Origin: Chitinophagaceae bacterium
GTDB lineage: Bacteria; Bacteroidota; Bacteroidia; Chitinophagales; Chitinophagaceae
NCBI GenBank assembly: GCA_019454915.1
Contig: JACFNM010000221.1
Location: 1 to 6,890, forward strand
Length of the DNA: 6,890 nt
Direction: 5' to 3'
The position numbers and the translations under genes are program-made. Shown here piece after piece: positions 1 through 6,702 of this stretch. The notes beneath the pieces were generated by a model. That model had not been told where the DNA came from, ran no database searches, and saw only the letters and a list, made by a program, of their open reading frames with translations. Each line of letters opens with the position of its first letter. Position 1 is the stretch's first letter.

Positions 1-107
1 AATTTTTTCATATCTGCTTTTTGAGCAGGCAAATATAGAGCTACCGCTAAAGAAGATACCAACCTTTTATCCACAAGTTGTTTGGAATGGTTATTGCAAA
101 AATTCAT
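1..107 (-). CDS. Possible 5' end of a divergent gene, product unknown (partial)
   Basis: Reading the minus strand from the ATG at 107-105, the frame stays open for 35 codons to the window edge. It begins MNFCNNHSKQLVDKRLV and continues with a mildly hydrophobic stretch and a lysine-rich end. A -7-like box in minus orientation (TAAAATTG, at 134-127) lies about 20 bases upstream of the ATG. The position, divergent from a large operon, is plausible for a gene start. I recognise no family. An open stretch this short can occur by chance, and a small hairpin (14-28) inside it could instead be a signal in a longer upstream region, so this is a weak call. Confidence 0.3.
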   Translation of the reverse strand, partial: MNFCNNHSKQLVDKRLVSSLAVALYLPAQKADMKK

Positions 108-112
108 CCCTG

Positions 113-120
113 TAACTTAG
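113..120 (+). promoter_or_regulatory. Candidate -7 promoter element for the TPR/barrel operon
   Basis: TAACTTAG matches the Bacteroidota -7 consensus TAnnTTTG at all but one fixed position. A TATTG at 92-96 could serve as the -33 element, although the 16-base gap is slightly short. It lies about 100 bases before the preferred start at 219, or about 40 bases before the alternative start at 162. The box before the gene at 5081 has the same TTAG ending. The call rests on pattern match only. Confidence 0.4.
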
Positions 121-218
121 TGATTTCAATTTTACTTTAAGATATTCATAACAAAAGAGCCATGAACTTCGTGATTCGGGAAAAATGCTGTAATAACCGT
201 TCAATAATCACTCATTGT

Positions 219-3200
219 ATGCAGAGATATTCAATTTTTATCCTTACCCTCATATTTTCAGGAGCCGTCAGTTTCCCGGTCGCCCAGCAATCGAGAATAT
301 ACACGTCTCCCCAAACGCGTTTCAACGAGGCCAAAGAGTTTTTCCAAAAGGAACAATACAGCCTTGCTTATCCGCTGTTCAAAGACCTGAGAAATGAATT
401 AAGAACTACTGATCGCAGCAATAACAGCATTACCTATGATGAGGTGAAATTTTATCACATTGCCTGCGGGTTACAACAAAATGAGATTTTTGCAGCCGAA
501 GAGGGAAAAAACTTTGTGTTACTGAACTATAACCCGGCCCTCACCCAAAAACTCAGTTTCCATCTCGCCGAATATTATTTCCGGAAAAACGACATGCGTG
601 AGGCGCTGAATTACTACGAACAAACGGGCACTGAAAACCTGAGCAACAAACAAATTGCGGAAATGAAGTTCCACCAGGGTTATGCCTATTTTACACTTGA
701 GAATTTCGGCAAGGCTGCCCCGCTTTTAGAGTCCATATCCAAGAACAGTTCCGACCCTAATTATAAGGCTGCCAATTACTACTACGGGTTAATCGCCTAT
801 TCAAATGCCAACTACGGGAGTGGTTTGGAAGCCTTCCGGAAAATAGAAAAAGAAGCACCCTACCAAAAGATAGTACCCTTTTACGTAGCCAACATCTATT
901 ATGCCCAGGGGCGTTCCGATGAGGCATTAGCGTATGGAGAGTCTGCTCTGAAAGGTGCCGACGGTTACTATGACGTGCCTATGAAAGAACTGATAGGCCA
1001 TGCGTGGTTCGAAAAAGGGAATTATGCCAAAGCCTTACCCTATCTTGAGGACTACGTCAACAAAACAAAAAAAGTCAGCCGGGAAACCCTGTATCAGCTC
1101 AGCTATTGTTATTACCAGGCTAACCAATTAAACAAGGCAGTGGAAGGACTAAAGCAATTGAGTGGCGGTGAGGACTCCCTCAGCCAGAATGCCATGTATA
1201 TCCTGGGCGATGCCTATCTAAGACTCGGTGATAAGCCGAATGCGAGGAACGCCTTTTCTTTTTGTGCAGCAAATAGTACGAATGCAGCCCAGCAGGAAGT
1301 TTCAAAGTTTAATTATGCCAAATTATCTTATGAACTTGGTTTCCAGGATGTGGCGCTGAATGATTTCAGAAAATTCCTGGATGAATACCCACGGTCCACC
1401 TATCAGAAGGAAGCAGCGGAAATTACCGCCAGCCTCCTGGCCAACACCAACAATTACCGGGAAGCTTTGAACATTTTAGACAAACTACCCACCCAGTCGG
1501 AATCAGTAAAAAGAATGTACCCGAAGATTCTGTACGGCAGGGCGATGGAATTGATCAACGACCAGGATTTTCCTGCTGCTAAGGCGTTATTAGATAAAGC
1601 CCTTAAAACACCTTTTAATATGCAGATACTGCCGTTTGTTAATTTCTGGGAGGGTGAATTGGCTTACCGGCAAAACCAGCTCGATGAAGCTATACTTTTT
1701 TACAACGAATATCTTAGAAACCCTTCTTATTCCAGCGGTGAGGTAAGTTCTATTCATGCAAGATATAACCTGGGCTATTGTTATTACCGACGCGAGAATT
1801 ACCAGCAAGCCGCCAGCTACTTTGGAGAAGTTGCCAAAAACCCGTCCATTAATGCGCGGCCGGTTGAACAGGATGCCTATATAAGATTAGCAGACTGTCA
1901 TTATATGCTTAAAAAATTCTCTCGGGCAAAAACCATCTACCATACCATTATTAATTATTCGTGGGCTTCGGGAGATTACGCCACTTATCAAAGCGCGATG
2001 ATTGCCGGTATAAATAGCAGCAACGAGAAGATTAATCTCATGAAAACGATTGAGCGCAAATATCCTGCGTCTCTTCTCGTTCCGGATGTGAATCTGGAGA
2101 TAGCCAAGACCTATCTCGCGGATGAGAAATACCGGGATGCTATTCCCTATTTAAACAATGTCATTAACAGCAAGGTAGCAGCCAATCTGAAACCAGGCGC
2201 CCAGCTGAAATTGGGACTCGCTAATTTAAACCTGAATAATAAAACGGAAGCATTAAACCAGTTTAAAAAGGTGGTAGCAGACTACCCCAACACCATTGAG
2301 GCAAACGAGGCGCTTGAAAATATCAAGGCTATATATACCGCGGGCGGGCAAACAACGGAATATATCGCCTACATGAATCAGATTGGAAAGCCGATAGCGG
2401 TGAATGAAGAAGACAACCTAACCTATCGCGGCGCAGAAAACAAATACATCAACCGCGACTTCCCGGGGGCGCTTATTGCTTTCAACCAATACCTGTCTAA
2501 ATTTCCAGAAGGTCAAAATGCTTTAGATGCCCGCTTCCTGAGGAGTGAGATTTACAGCCAGCAAAAAGACTGGAACAATGCAGTGAGCGGATACGCTGAA
2601 GTGTCCGACCAGGGACCGAGTAAATATGCAGAAAGGGCAACTTTACAAGCGGGAAGAATCTATTTTTTTGAATTACAGGACTATCCAAAAGCCGAGCAAT
2701 ATTTTCTGAGTCTTAAATCACTCGCCGCCACGGCAGAAAACAGGCTGGAAGCCATGCGGGGTCTCCTGAGGAGCCAGTACCAGCAGAAGAAATGGGACCA
2801 GGCGGAGGACAATGCACAGGATTTATTGAAAGAAAAAAACATCAGCGTAGACGATAAGGTGCTGGCACTGATGGTCACCGCCCGCTCTGAACAGGACAGG
2901 GGCGCTTATACGGAAGCCATCAAAAATTTCAGGAACGTAATCAGCAACAACAAAGCTTCTTTTGCGGCGGAATCACGATATGAAGTTGCATCCTGCTATT
3001 TTTCAATGAATGACCTGAAGAACGCGGAAAAATCAGCATTCGAAACCATAGATAAGTCCGGGTCTTACGATTATTGGATTACCAAAGCCTATATACTCCT
3101 TGGAGATATTTATTTCAAACAAAAAGACTATTTCAATGCCAAAGCTACACTGCAAAGCGTAGTAGATAACAGCAAGATAACCGAACTTCGAACTGAAGCG

Positions 3201-3260
3201 GAACAAAAACTGGAAACCGTGAAGAAGGCAGAGAAGGAGAACAGCCAGATTGCAGGCTAA
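219..3260 (+). CDS. Giant exported tetratricopeptide-repeat protein
   Basis: This 1013-residue protein probably acts as a periplasmic scaffold. Residues 1-22 form a signal peptide (basic MQR, hydrophobic IFILTLIFSGAV, likely cleavage after PVA). From about residue 33 to 990 I count roughly 23 TPR-like helix pairs with the usual small residue/aromatic/Ala pattern, for example YQLSYCYYQANQLNKAVEG, YNLGYCYYRRENYQQAASYF and YILLGDIYFKQKDYFNAKA. A linker at about 689-725 (beginning YPNTIEANEALENIKAIY) breaks the repeats. The end is a charged, coiled-coil-like tail. There is no catalytic motif. Very long TPR proteins encoded beside a receptor-like barrel are, from memory, a recurring Bacteroidota arrangement; their role is not established. 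I chose the ATG at 219 because it places the signal peptide at the N-terminus. The in-frame ATG at 162 would add 19 polar residues with three cysteines. The gene is probably co-transcribed with the barrel gene that follows. Confidence 0.93.
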   Translation: MQRYSIFILTLIFSGAVSFPVAQQSRIYTSPQTRFNEAKEFFQKEQYSLAYPLFKDLRNELRTTDRSNNSITYDEVKFYHIACGLQQNEIFAAEEGKNFVLLNYNPALTQKLSFHLAEYYFRKNDMREALNYYEQTGTENLSNKQIAEMKFHQGYAYFTLENFGKAAPLLESISKNSSDPNYKAANYYYGLIAYSNANYGSGLEAFRKIEKEAPYQKIVPFYVANIYYAQGRSDEALAYGESALKGADGYYDVPMKELIGHAWFEKGNYAKALPYLEDYVNKTKKVSRETLYQLSYCYYQANQLNKAVEGLKQLSGGEDSLSQNAMYILGDAYLRLGDKPNARNAFSFCAANSTNAAQQEVSKFNYAKLSYELGFQDVALNDFRKFLDEYPRSTYQKEAAEITASLLANTNNYREALNILDKLPTQSESVKRMYPKILYGRAMELINDQDFPAAKALLDKALKTPFNMQILPFVNFWEGELAYRQNQLDEAILFYNEYLRNPSYSSGEVSSIHARYNLGYCYYRRENYQQAASYFGEVAKNPSINARPVEQDAYIRLADCHYMLKKFSRAKTIYHTIINYSWASGDYATYQSAMIAGINSSNEKINLMKTIERKYPASLLVPDVNLEIAKTYLADEKYRDAIPYLNNVINSKVAANLKPGAQLKLGLANLNLNNKTEALNQFKKVVADYPNTIEANEALENIKAIYTAGGQTTEYIAYMNQIGKPIAVNEEDNLTYRGAENKYINRDFPGALIAFNQYLSKFPEGQNALDARFLRSEIYSQQKDWNNAVSGYAEVSDQGPSKYAERATLQAGRIYFFELQDYPKAEQYFLSLKSLAATAENRLEAMRGLLRSQYQQKKWDQAEDNAQDLLKEKNISVDDKVLALMVTARSEQDRGAYTEAIKNFRNVISNNKASFAAESRYEVASCYFSMNDLKNAEKSAFETIDKSGSYDYWITKAYILLGDIYFKQKDYFNAKATLQSVVDNSKITELRTEAEQKLETVKKAEKENSQIAG

Positions 3261-3311
3261 TCCAATATGGAAATGATCAATCAACTACTTAACAAAAAGA
3301 CGAATCTCATC

Positions 3312-4982
3312 ATGAACGATAAAAAAAATAATAGTGCTGGTTTTTATTCTCTCGCTGTTTTTTTGATTTTTTCAATCGCTGTTCACGCACAGGAGCCCCT
3401 CCAGAAGCAAACCATTGAAATTACTTCTTCTTTCAAACCGGAAATTAAAGAAGCGGCGAAAATCAATTTTGTGGCTTCACCCCCGGTGCCCGATTCTGCA
3501 AAACCCCGGTTTCATTATGATATCCCTGTTACCAGCCTTTCCCTGGTATACAAACCCATTGGGTTTAGTCCGTTAGCGCTAAATATTGATTCCACTCCGA
3601 GGAAATGGGATGCCACTAATTTCGTCAAGTTAGGCTACGGTAACCTCCAGACGCCCTTTGCGCAGGCGGGGCTCAGTTTCAATAACAGCGACAATGCCAA
3701 TCTAAATATCCTGGCGCATTATATTTCATCAAAAGGAAGAACGGTCCCGCACCAGGAATACGCCAACGCCGGAGCCAGTGTTTATGGCACTAAAATAACG
3801 TCTACAAATCATGAGCTGTTTGGAAAGGTTTCTTTTGACAACAACAAATACCTGCTTTACGGCTATGATAACAATGCTTACCACTTTGATAAAAGAGATA
3901 TCCTACAAAGATTCATGGGCTTCGACGTCAATGCCGGCATACGGAATACGATACCCACGTCGTTTGGATTGAAATACAGCCCGAAAGTTTCACTTTCGTT
4001 CTTTAACGACAACCATCATAGCAGAGAATTTACGGGAGCTCTTGATTTACCCCTGGAGAAATCGGTCGGAGAAAATTTTCAGGTAAAACTGGGAATCAAT
4101 GCGGATTACACACAATATGCATCCGATAACACCCAAGGCACTGTTAATAATACTATCGTAACCATTCCTTTTGCTCTAAAGTTTCAAAACGAAAACATAG
4201 ATATCCACGGAGGTATGATTCCGTCATGGGACAATACTGAATTCAAACTTCTGCCCGATCTTTTAGCAGATTTCAAGATAGGAGGCGAAGGGTTGATTGT
4301 GCAATTGGGCTGGCTGATGCATTATGACAAAGGAACTGACAAACGTTTTGCGGGTTTAAATCCCTACCTGAGCCAGCCATCTCAGCTATTGAACACGCGG
4401 GTCAATGAAACCTTCGGTGGGATAAAAGGCACTTTCTTAGAACATTTTTTCTACAATGCGAAGGTGGGTCTGGTACAATTTTATAATCTGCCTCTTTTTG
4501 TAAATGATTACGGAACATTGGGCAGCCCGCTCGCCGGCAATCGCTTTATTATACGAAATGAGGAAAAAATCACCGGCTTTCAAATGCATGGTGAAGCCGG
4601 TATTTTACAGGCAGAAGACTTTTCTCTGTCCGCCCGGTTCAACTGGATACTCTTTAACAAGCAAGTATCGCAAGCTAAGCCCTGGGGTGTGATACCAAGA
4701 GAACTGAATGCTGCCCTCCGTTGGAGAATATTAAAAGATCTGTGGCTGAAAAGCGATCTATTCTTTTTTGAGGGTGCAAAATATTTGAAAAGAGACGGTG
4801 GCATAGCATCAGGTAGGCACCCGGTAGATATGAATGCGGGACTGGAGTTTCGGATTACCAAACAGTTTAATTTATGGGTACAGGCCAATAATCTGTTCAA
4901 CAATCAATATCAGCGCTGGAATCAGTATGATGTGTACGGGTTCAACCTGTTAGGCGGGATCATTTACAACTTCTCAAAATAA
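3312..4982 (+). CDS. Outer-membrane beta-barrel protein, TonB-receptor-like but without plug
   Basis: The product has 556 residues. A signal peptide covers residues 1-26 (MNDKK, then FYSLAVFLIFSIAVHA, cut before QEP). Residues 27-95 are a proline-rich periplasmic segment carrying the box SFKPEIKEAAKIN (40-52), of a type I recall at the N-terminus of Bacteroidota barrels of this class. From about residue 99 onward the sequence alternates short amphipathic strands with Asn/Asp/Gly-rich turns, as in an outer-membrane barrel. The last 36 residues (LWVQANNLFNNQYQ..., ending GGIIYNFSK) resemble the final strands and aromatic end signal of TonB-dependent receptors. At this length there is no room for the usual plug plus 22-strand barrel, and I see no carboxypeptidase-like domain, so calling it a transport receptor would be doubtful. 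The start at 3312 puts the signal peptide first. The in-frame ATG at 3267 adds 15 residues and lies only 6 bases after the TPR gene, which supports an operon. Confidence 0.88.
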   Translation: MNDKKNNSAGFYSLAVFLIFSIAVHAQEPLQKQTIEITSSFKPEIKEAAKINFVASPPVPDSAKPRFHYDIPVTSLSLVYKPIGFSPLALNIDSTPRKWDATNFVKLGYGNLQTPFAQAGLSFNNSDNANLNILAHYISSKGRTVPHQEYANAGASVYGTKITSTNHELFGKVSFDNNKYLLYGYDNNAYHFDKRDILQRFMGFDVNAGIRNTIPTSFGLKYSPKVSLSFFNDNHHSREFTGALDLPLEKSVGENFQVKLGINADYTQYASDNTQGTVNNTIVTIPFALKFQNENIDIHGGMIPSWDNTEFKLLPDLLADFKIGGEGLIVQLGWLMHYDKGTDKRFAGLNPYLSQPSQLLNTRVNETFGGIKGTFLEHFFYNAKVGLVQFYNLPLFVNDYGTLGSPLAGNRFIIRNEEKITGFQMHGEAGILQAEDFSLSARFNWILFNKQVSQAKPWGVIPRELNAALRWRILKDLWLKSDLFFFEGAKYLKRDGGIASGRHPVDMNAGLEFRITKQFNLWVQANNLFNNQYQRWNQYDVYGFNLLGGIIYNFSK

Positions 4983-5002
4983 GCCCGCAGTCATTCTCAT
5001 TA

Positions 5003-5030
5003 AATGGCAGAAGGCAAATCATCTGCCGTT
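5003..5030 (+). terminator. Stem-loop after the TPR/barrel operon, possible weak terminator
   Basis: AATGGCAGA (5003-5011) pairs with TCTGCCGTT (5022-5030), giving nine pairs including one G-U around a 10-base loop. It begins 20 bases after the barrel stop codon. The bases that follow (GATTTAAAAA) are AT-rich but not a clean T run, so termination is uncertain. It also sits just before the next gene's promoter box and could be regulatory. Confidence 0.4.
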
Positions 5031-5043
5031 GATTTAAAAATAT

Positions 5044-5051
5044 TACCTTAG
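5044..5051 (+). promoter_or_regulatory. Candidate -7 promoter element for the HU-CCDC81-like gene
   Basis: TACCTTAG fits TAnnTTTG with one change and ends 29 bases before the ATG at 5081, implying a leader of roughly 20-25 bases. The only nearby TTG (5029-5031) is 12 bases upstream, too close for a normal -33 element, so only the -7 half is supported. A separate promoter would fit the stem-loop at 5003-5030 acting as a boundary from the upstream operon. Confidence 0.45.
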
Positions 5052-5080
5052 CGCTGATCTCAATGGCTTAAAAGAGTGTC

Positions 5081-5752
5081 ATGTATTCTATCCTGCATCA
5101 ATATCTGATCCAGCAAAAGTCTCTTAGTTTACCCGGACTAGGCACGCTTGTATTACAGAATATTCCTGCTATAAGTAACTTCTCGGCTCATGTCATCGAG
5201 CCACCCATGCAGAAGATCACCTTTGACGAGTTTCACGATGCTCCCGATAAAGATCTTTTCCTGTTCGTTGCTGCCCGGTTACAGGTTGAAGAATGGGAAG
5301 CCATAAAAATGGTGAATGATTTTTCCTATGAACTAAAGAACCAATTAAAGCAAACAGGAAAAGTAATTTGGGATAAGATAGGCGTATTGTCTTCAGAGCC
5401 GGGAGGTGCTATCAGCCTGGAATCAAAAACAATCACCTACGATTTTATGGAGCCCGTGCCAGCCTGGAGGATCATAAGAAAAAATGCCAGCCATACCATC
5501 CGCCGGGGCGACATGGAAGTTAGCGAAAATATTGTACAGCAACAGGAAGACATCACGAATACACCTTTAGTTGAAGATTTGGAATCATCTGGAAAAAAGA
5601 GATGGTGGTTGGCTGCGGCTATTGTCGGCGCCATTGCGTTAACCTTCTTGTTGTTTCACCTCTTCAGCAATGATTTTAACCTAAACAGTATTTTTAACAC
5701 GCAGAAAAGCCACGCAAAAGAAGCGTCCCCCACTTATATTCAGGTTAAATAG
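5081..5752 (+). CDS. HU-CCDC81-like domain protein with one membrane helix, no SPOR domain
   Basis: The product has 223 residues. The N-terminal 120 or so look like the bacterial CCDC81-type HU fold: a helix (YSILHQYLIQQKSLSLPGLG), a strand (TLVLQNIPA), then a second helical part (KDLFLFVAARLQVEEWEAIK) and a strand pair (KVIWDKIGVLSS...GGAISLES). In Bacteroidota such domains commonly precede a transmembrane helix and a peptidoglycan-binding SPOR domain. Here GKKR (171-174) leads into a helix at about 176-195, placing the N-terminus in the cytoplasm, and only 28 residues follow, ending SPTYIQVK. This family is thought to link DNA or cytoplasmic factors to the envelope, which is inferred and not shown. 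No other ATG competes as start, since the nearby upstream ATG at 5063 meets a stop at once. The stop is 9 bases from that of the convergent gene. Confidence 0.85.
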   Translation: MYSILHQYLIQQKSLSLPGLGTLVLQNIPAISNFSAHVIEPPMQKITFDEFHDAPDKDLFLFVAARLQVEEWEAIKMVNDFSYELKNQLKQTGKVIWDKIGVLSSEPGGAISLESKTITYDFMEPVPAWRIIRKNASHTIRRGDMEVSENIVQQQEDITNTPLVEDLESSGKKRWWLAAAIVGAIALTFLLFHLFSNDFNLNSIFNTQKSHAKEASPTYIQVK

Positions 5753-5761
5753 AAACCGGCA

Positions 5762-6448
5762 TTAATATCCCGAGGTAAAAAACAGGTAAAGAACGGCCAG
5801 TAAAGACAGGGACCCAATAGCCAGCACTATCATTTCCATTGCATTCTGCTGACGAAGGTTCTGAAAGCTGTCCCAGAAACGAACGCCCTGCTTACTTTTC
5901 TGTAATCCGTATATGGGTTGTAATAAAGAGAAGAATTGCCGCGACGGCTTTGCAGGATTGTATAATAAGGCCCCACCTGTGCTGTCGGCAACATAAGCCG
6001 ACTGGCGTACGGCTCCGGTCTCTTGCTCCCGAACCTCTACTTTAACTACTGCAGGCTGCGAAGAGTACTTAATGGTTTTGATATGGGTGTGATCCACCTT
6101 AGGTTGGAAGGCAACAATATGGCTAAGATTTTTTTCAGGATTCCTTTCTTCTATTACTACAGAATCCATCTCAACCACCTTCAGGTCATTATCAACTCTT
6201 TTATGATTACCAGCCATTAATCTCTCTTCCAATCCTTTCAGGAAATCCGTCACCTCGGTATCTGTACTTTGTATTTCAATAGCCGGAGCAAATTCTGCCA
6301 ACTCACTTATTTCAGATGGATACTTCCAGGTAAAACTTTTGTTTTGTACCCAGATCAGGTCAAAGGGTTTCAAACCCAATGACTTTAATTCTTCAAACGA
6401 GTAAGGTCCCGATTCAGCATTATTCCTTAACAGCAAATATTCTTTCAT
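5762..6448 (-). CDS. GYF_2 (DUF4339-like) domain protein with C-terminal membrane anchor
   Basis: The product has 228 residues. Residues 3-53 match the GYF_2 pattern: YLLLRNN, then SGPYSFEELKSLGLKPFDLI, WVQNKSFTW and YPSEISEL, with the conserved G-P-Y/F, E-E-L and W residues in order. This fold is thought to bind proline-rich or other peptide partners. Residues 54-200 are charged and of no family I recognise; they look partly disordered. Residues 204-225 (MEMIVLAIGSLSLLAVLYLF) form the only hydrophobic helix and leave three residues after it, so the protein should be tail-anchored in the inner membrane with its body in the cytoplasm. There is no signal peptide. Convergent to the HU-CCDC81-like gene with a 9-base gap and no obvious terminator between them. 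The function is unknown. Confidence 0.85.
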   Translation of the reverse strand: MKEYLLLRNNAESGPYSFEELKSLGLKPFDLIWVQNKSFTWKYPSEISELAEFAPAIEIQSTDTEVTDFLKGLEERLMAGNHKRVDNDLKVVEMDSVVIEERNPEKNLSHIVAFQPKVDHTHIKTIKYSSQPAVVKVEVREQETGAVRQSAYVADSTGGALLYNPAKPSRQFFSLLQPIYGLQKSKQGVRFWDSFQNLRQQNAMEMIVLAIGSLSLLAVLYLFFTSGY

Positions 6449-6464
6449 GAACTTAAAATTTATT

Positions 6465-6491
6465 CAAAGGTTCAATTTCGAATATTTCAAA
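6465..6491 (-). promoter_or_regulatory. Candidate minus-strand promoter just upstream of the GYF_2 gene
   Basis: On the minus strand AACCTTTG (6472-6465) matches TAnnTTTG with one change, and TTTG (6491-6488) lies 15 bases further upstream as a possible -33 element, slightly closer than usual. It would give a leader of only about 10 bases before the ATG at 6448. The same CCTTTGAA octamer occurs twice (6470-6463 and 6493-6486), so overlapping promoters are possible. Confidence 0.3.
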
Positions 6492-6536
6492 GGAACGGAT
6501 ATTATTACGACGCTATTAACGCTCAGGGGGTGTATT

Positions 6537-6584
6537 CAGAGGAAGGAGGTTGAATTTAAAACAAAATTGACCTTGCTTCTTTTG
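6537..6584. other. Long imperfect hairpin in the intergenic region
   Basis: Bases 6537-6557 pair with 6564-6584 around a six-base loop, giving about 20 pairs with two single-base bulges (6552 and 6575). Four are G-T pairs when read on the plus strand (6539, 6541, 6546 and 6551 with 6582, 6580, 6574 and 6569), which become mismatches on the minus strand; the plus-strand RNA would therefore be the more stable. About 16 pairs remain on the minus strand. No T run follows on either side, so it is a poor terminator. It could be an untranslated leader structure, a small RNA, or chance. Confidence 0.4.
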
Positions 6585-6585
6585 T

Positions 6586-6593
6586 CAAAGTTA
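6586..6593 (-). promoter_or_regulatory. Candidate distal minus-strand -7 element for the GYF_2 gene
   Basis: On the minus strand this reads TAACTTTG, a perfect match to TAnnTTTG. No TTTG or TTG lies at the expected distance upstream, so only half of a promoter is present. If used, transcription would begin near 6579, inside the hairpin at 6537-6584, and give the GYF_2 gene a leader of about 130 bases. Confidence 0.35.
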
Positions 6594-6702
6594 TATAGTA
6601 AGAACTAAAACCCATCAGTTTGTTACCCAAAAATGGCAAAGTGTTCGTTAAAAAGGTCCGTTTTTACTCTTTATTTACCATTTCGCAACAATACAGTTTG
6701 CA

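Noticed and set aside
14..28. Small hairpin CTGCT/AGCAG near the left edge
   Set aside because: A five-pair stem with no T run after it on either strand is common by chance.
1100..1790. Repeated 15-base string GCTATTGTTATTACC at two places in the TPR gene
   Set aside because: Both copies encode the same TPR helix motif (CYY), so protein repetition explains it; no sign of a DNA-level repeat.
4580..4903. Minus-strand open frame of 107 codons inside the barrel gene
   Set aside because: It lies wholly within a well-supported gene on the other strand and has no family features; it is a shadow frame.
3312..4982. Barrel protein as a true TonB-dependent nutrient receptor
   Set aside because: It is too short and I can see no plug or SusD-like partner, so transport by that mechanism is not supported.
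6643..6668. TAAAAA ... TTTTTA inverted repeat as a terminator for the right-edge gene
   Set aside because: The stem is only six A-T pairs with no G-C pairs, so it is too weak to support as a terminator on either strand.
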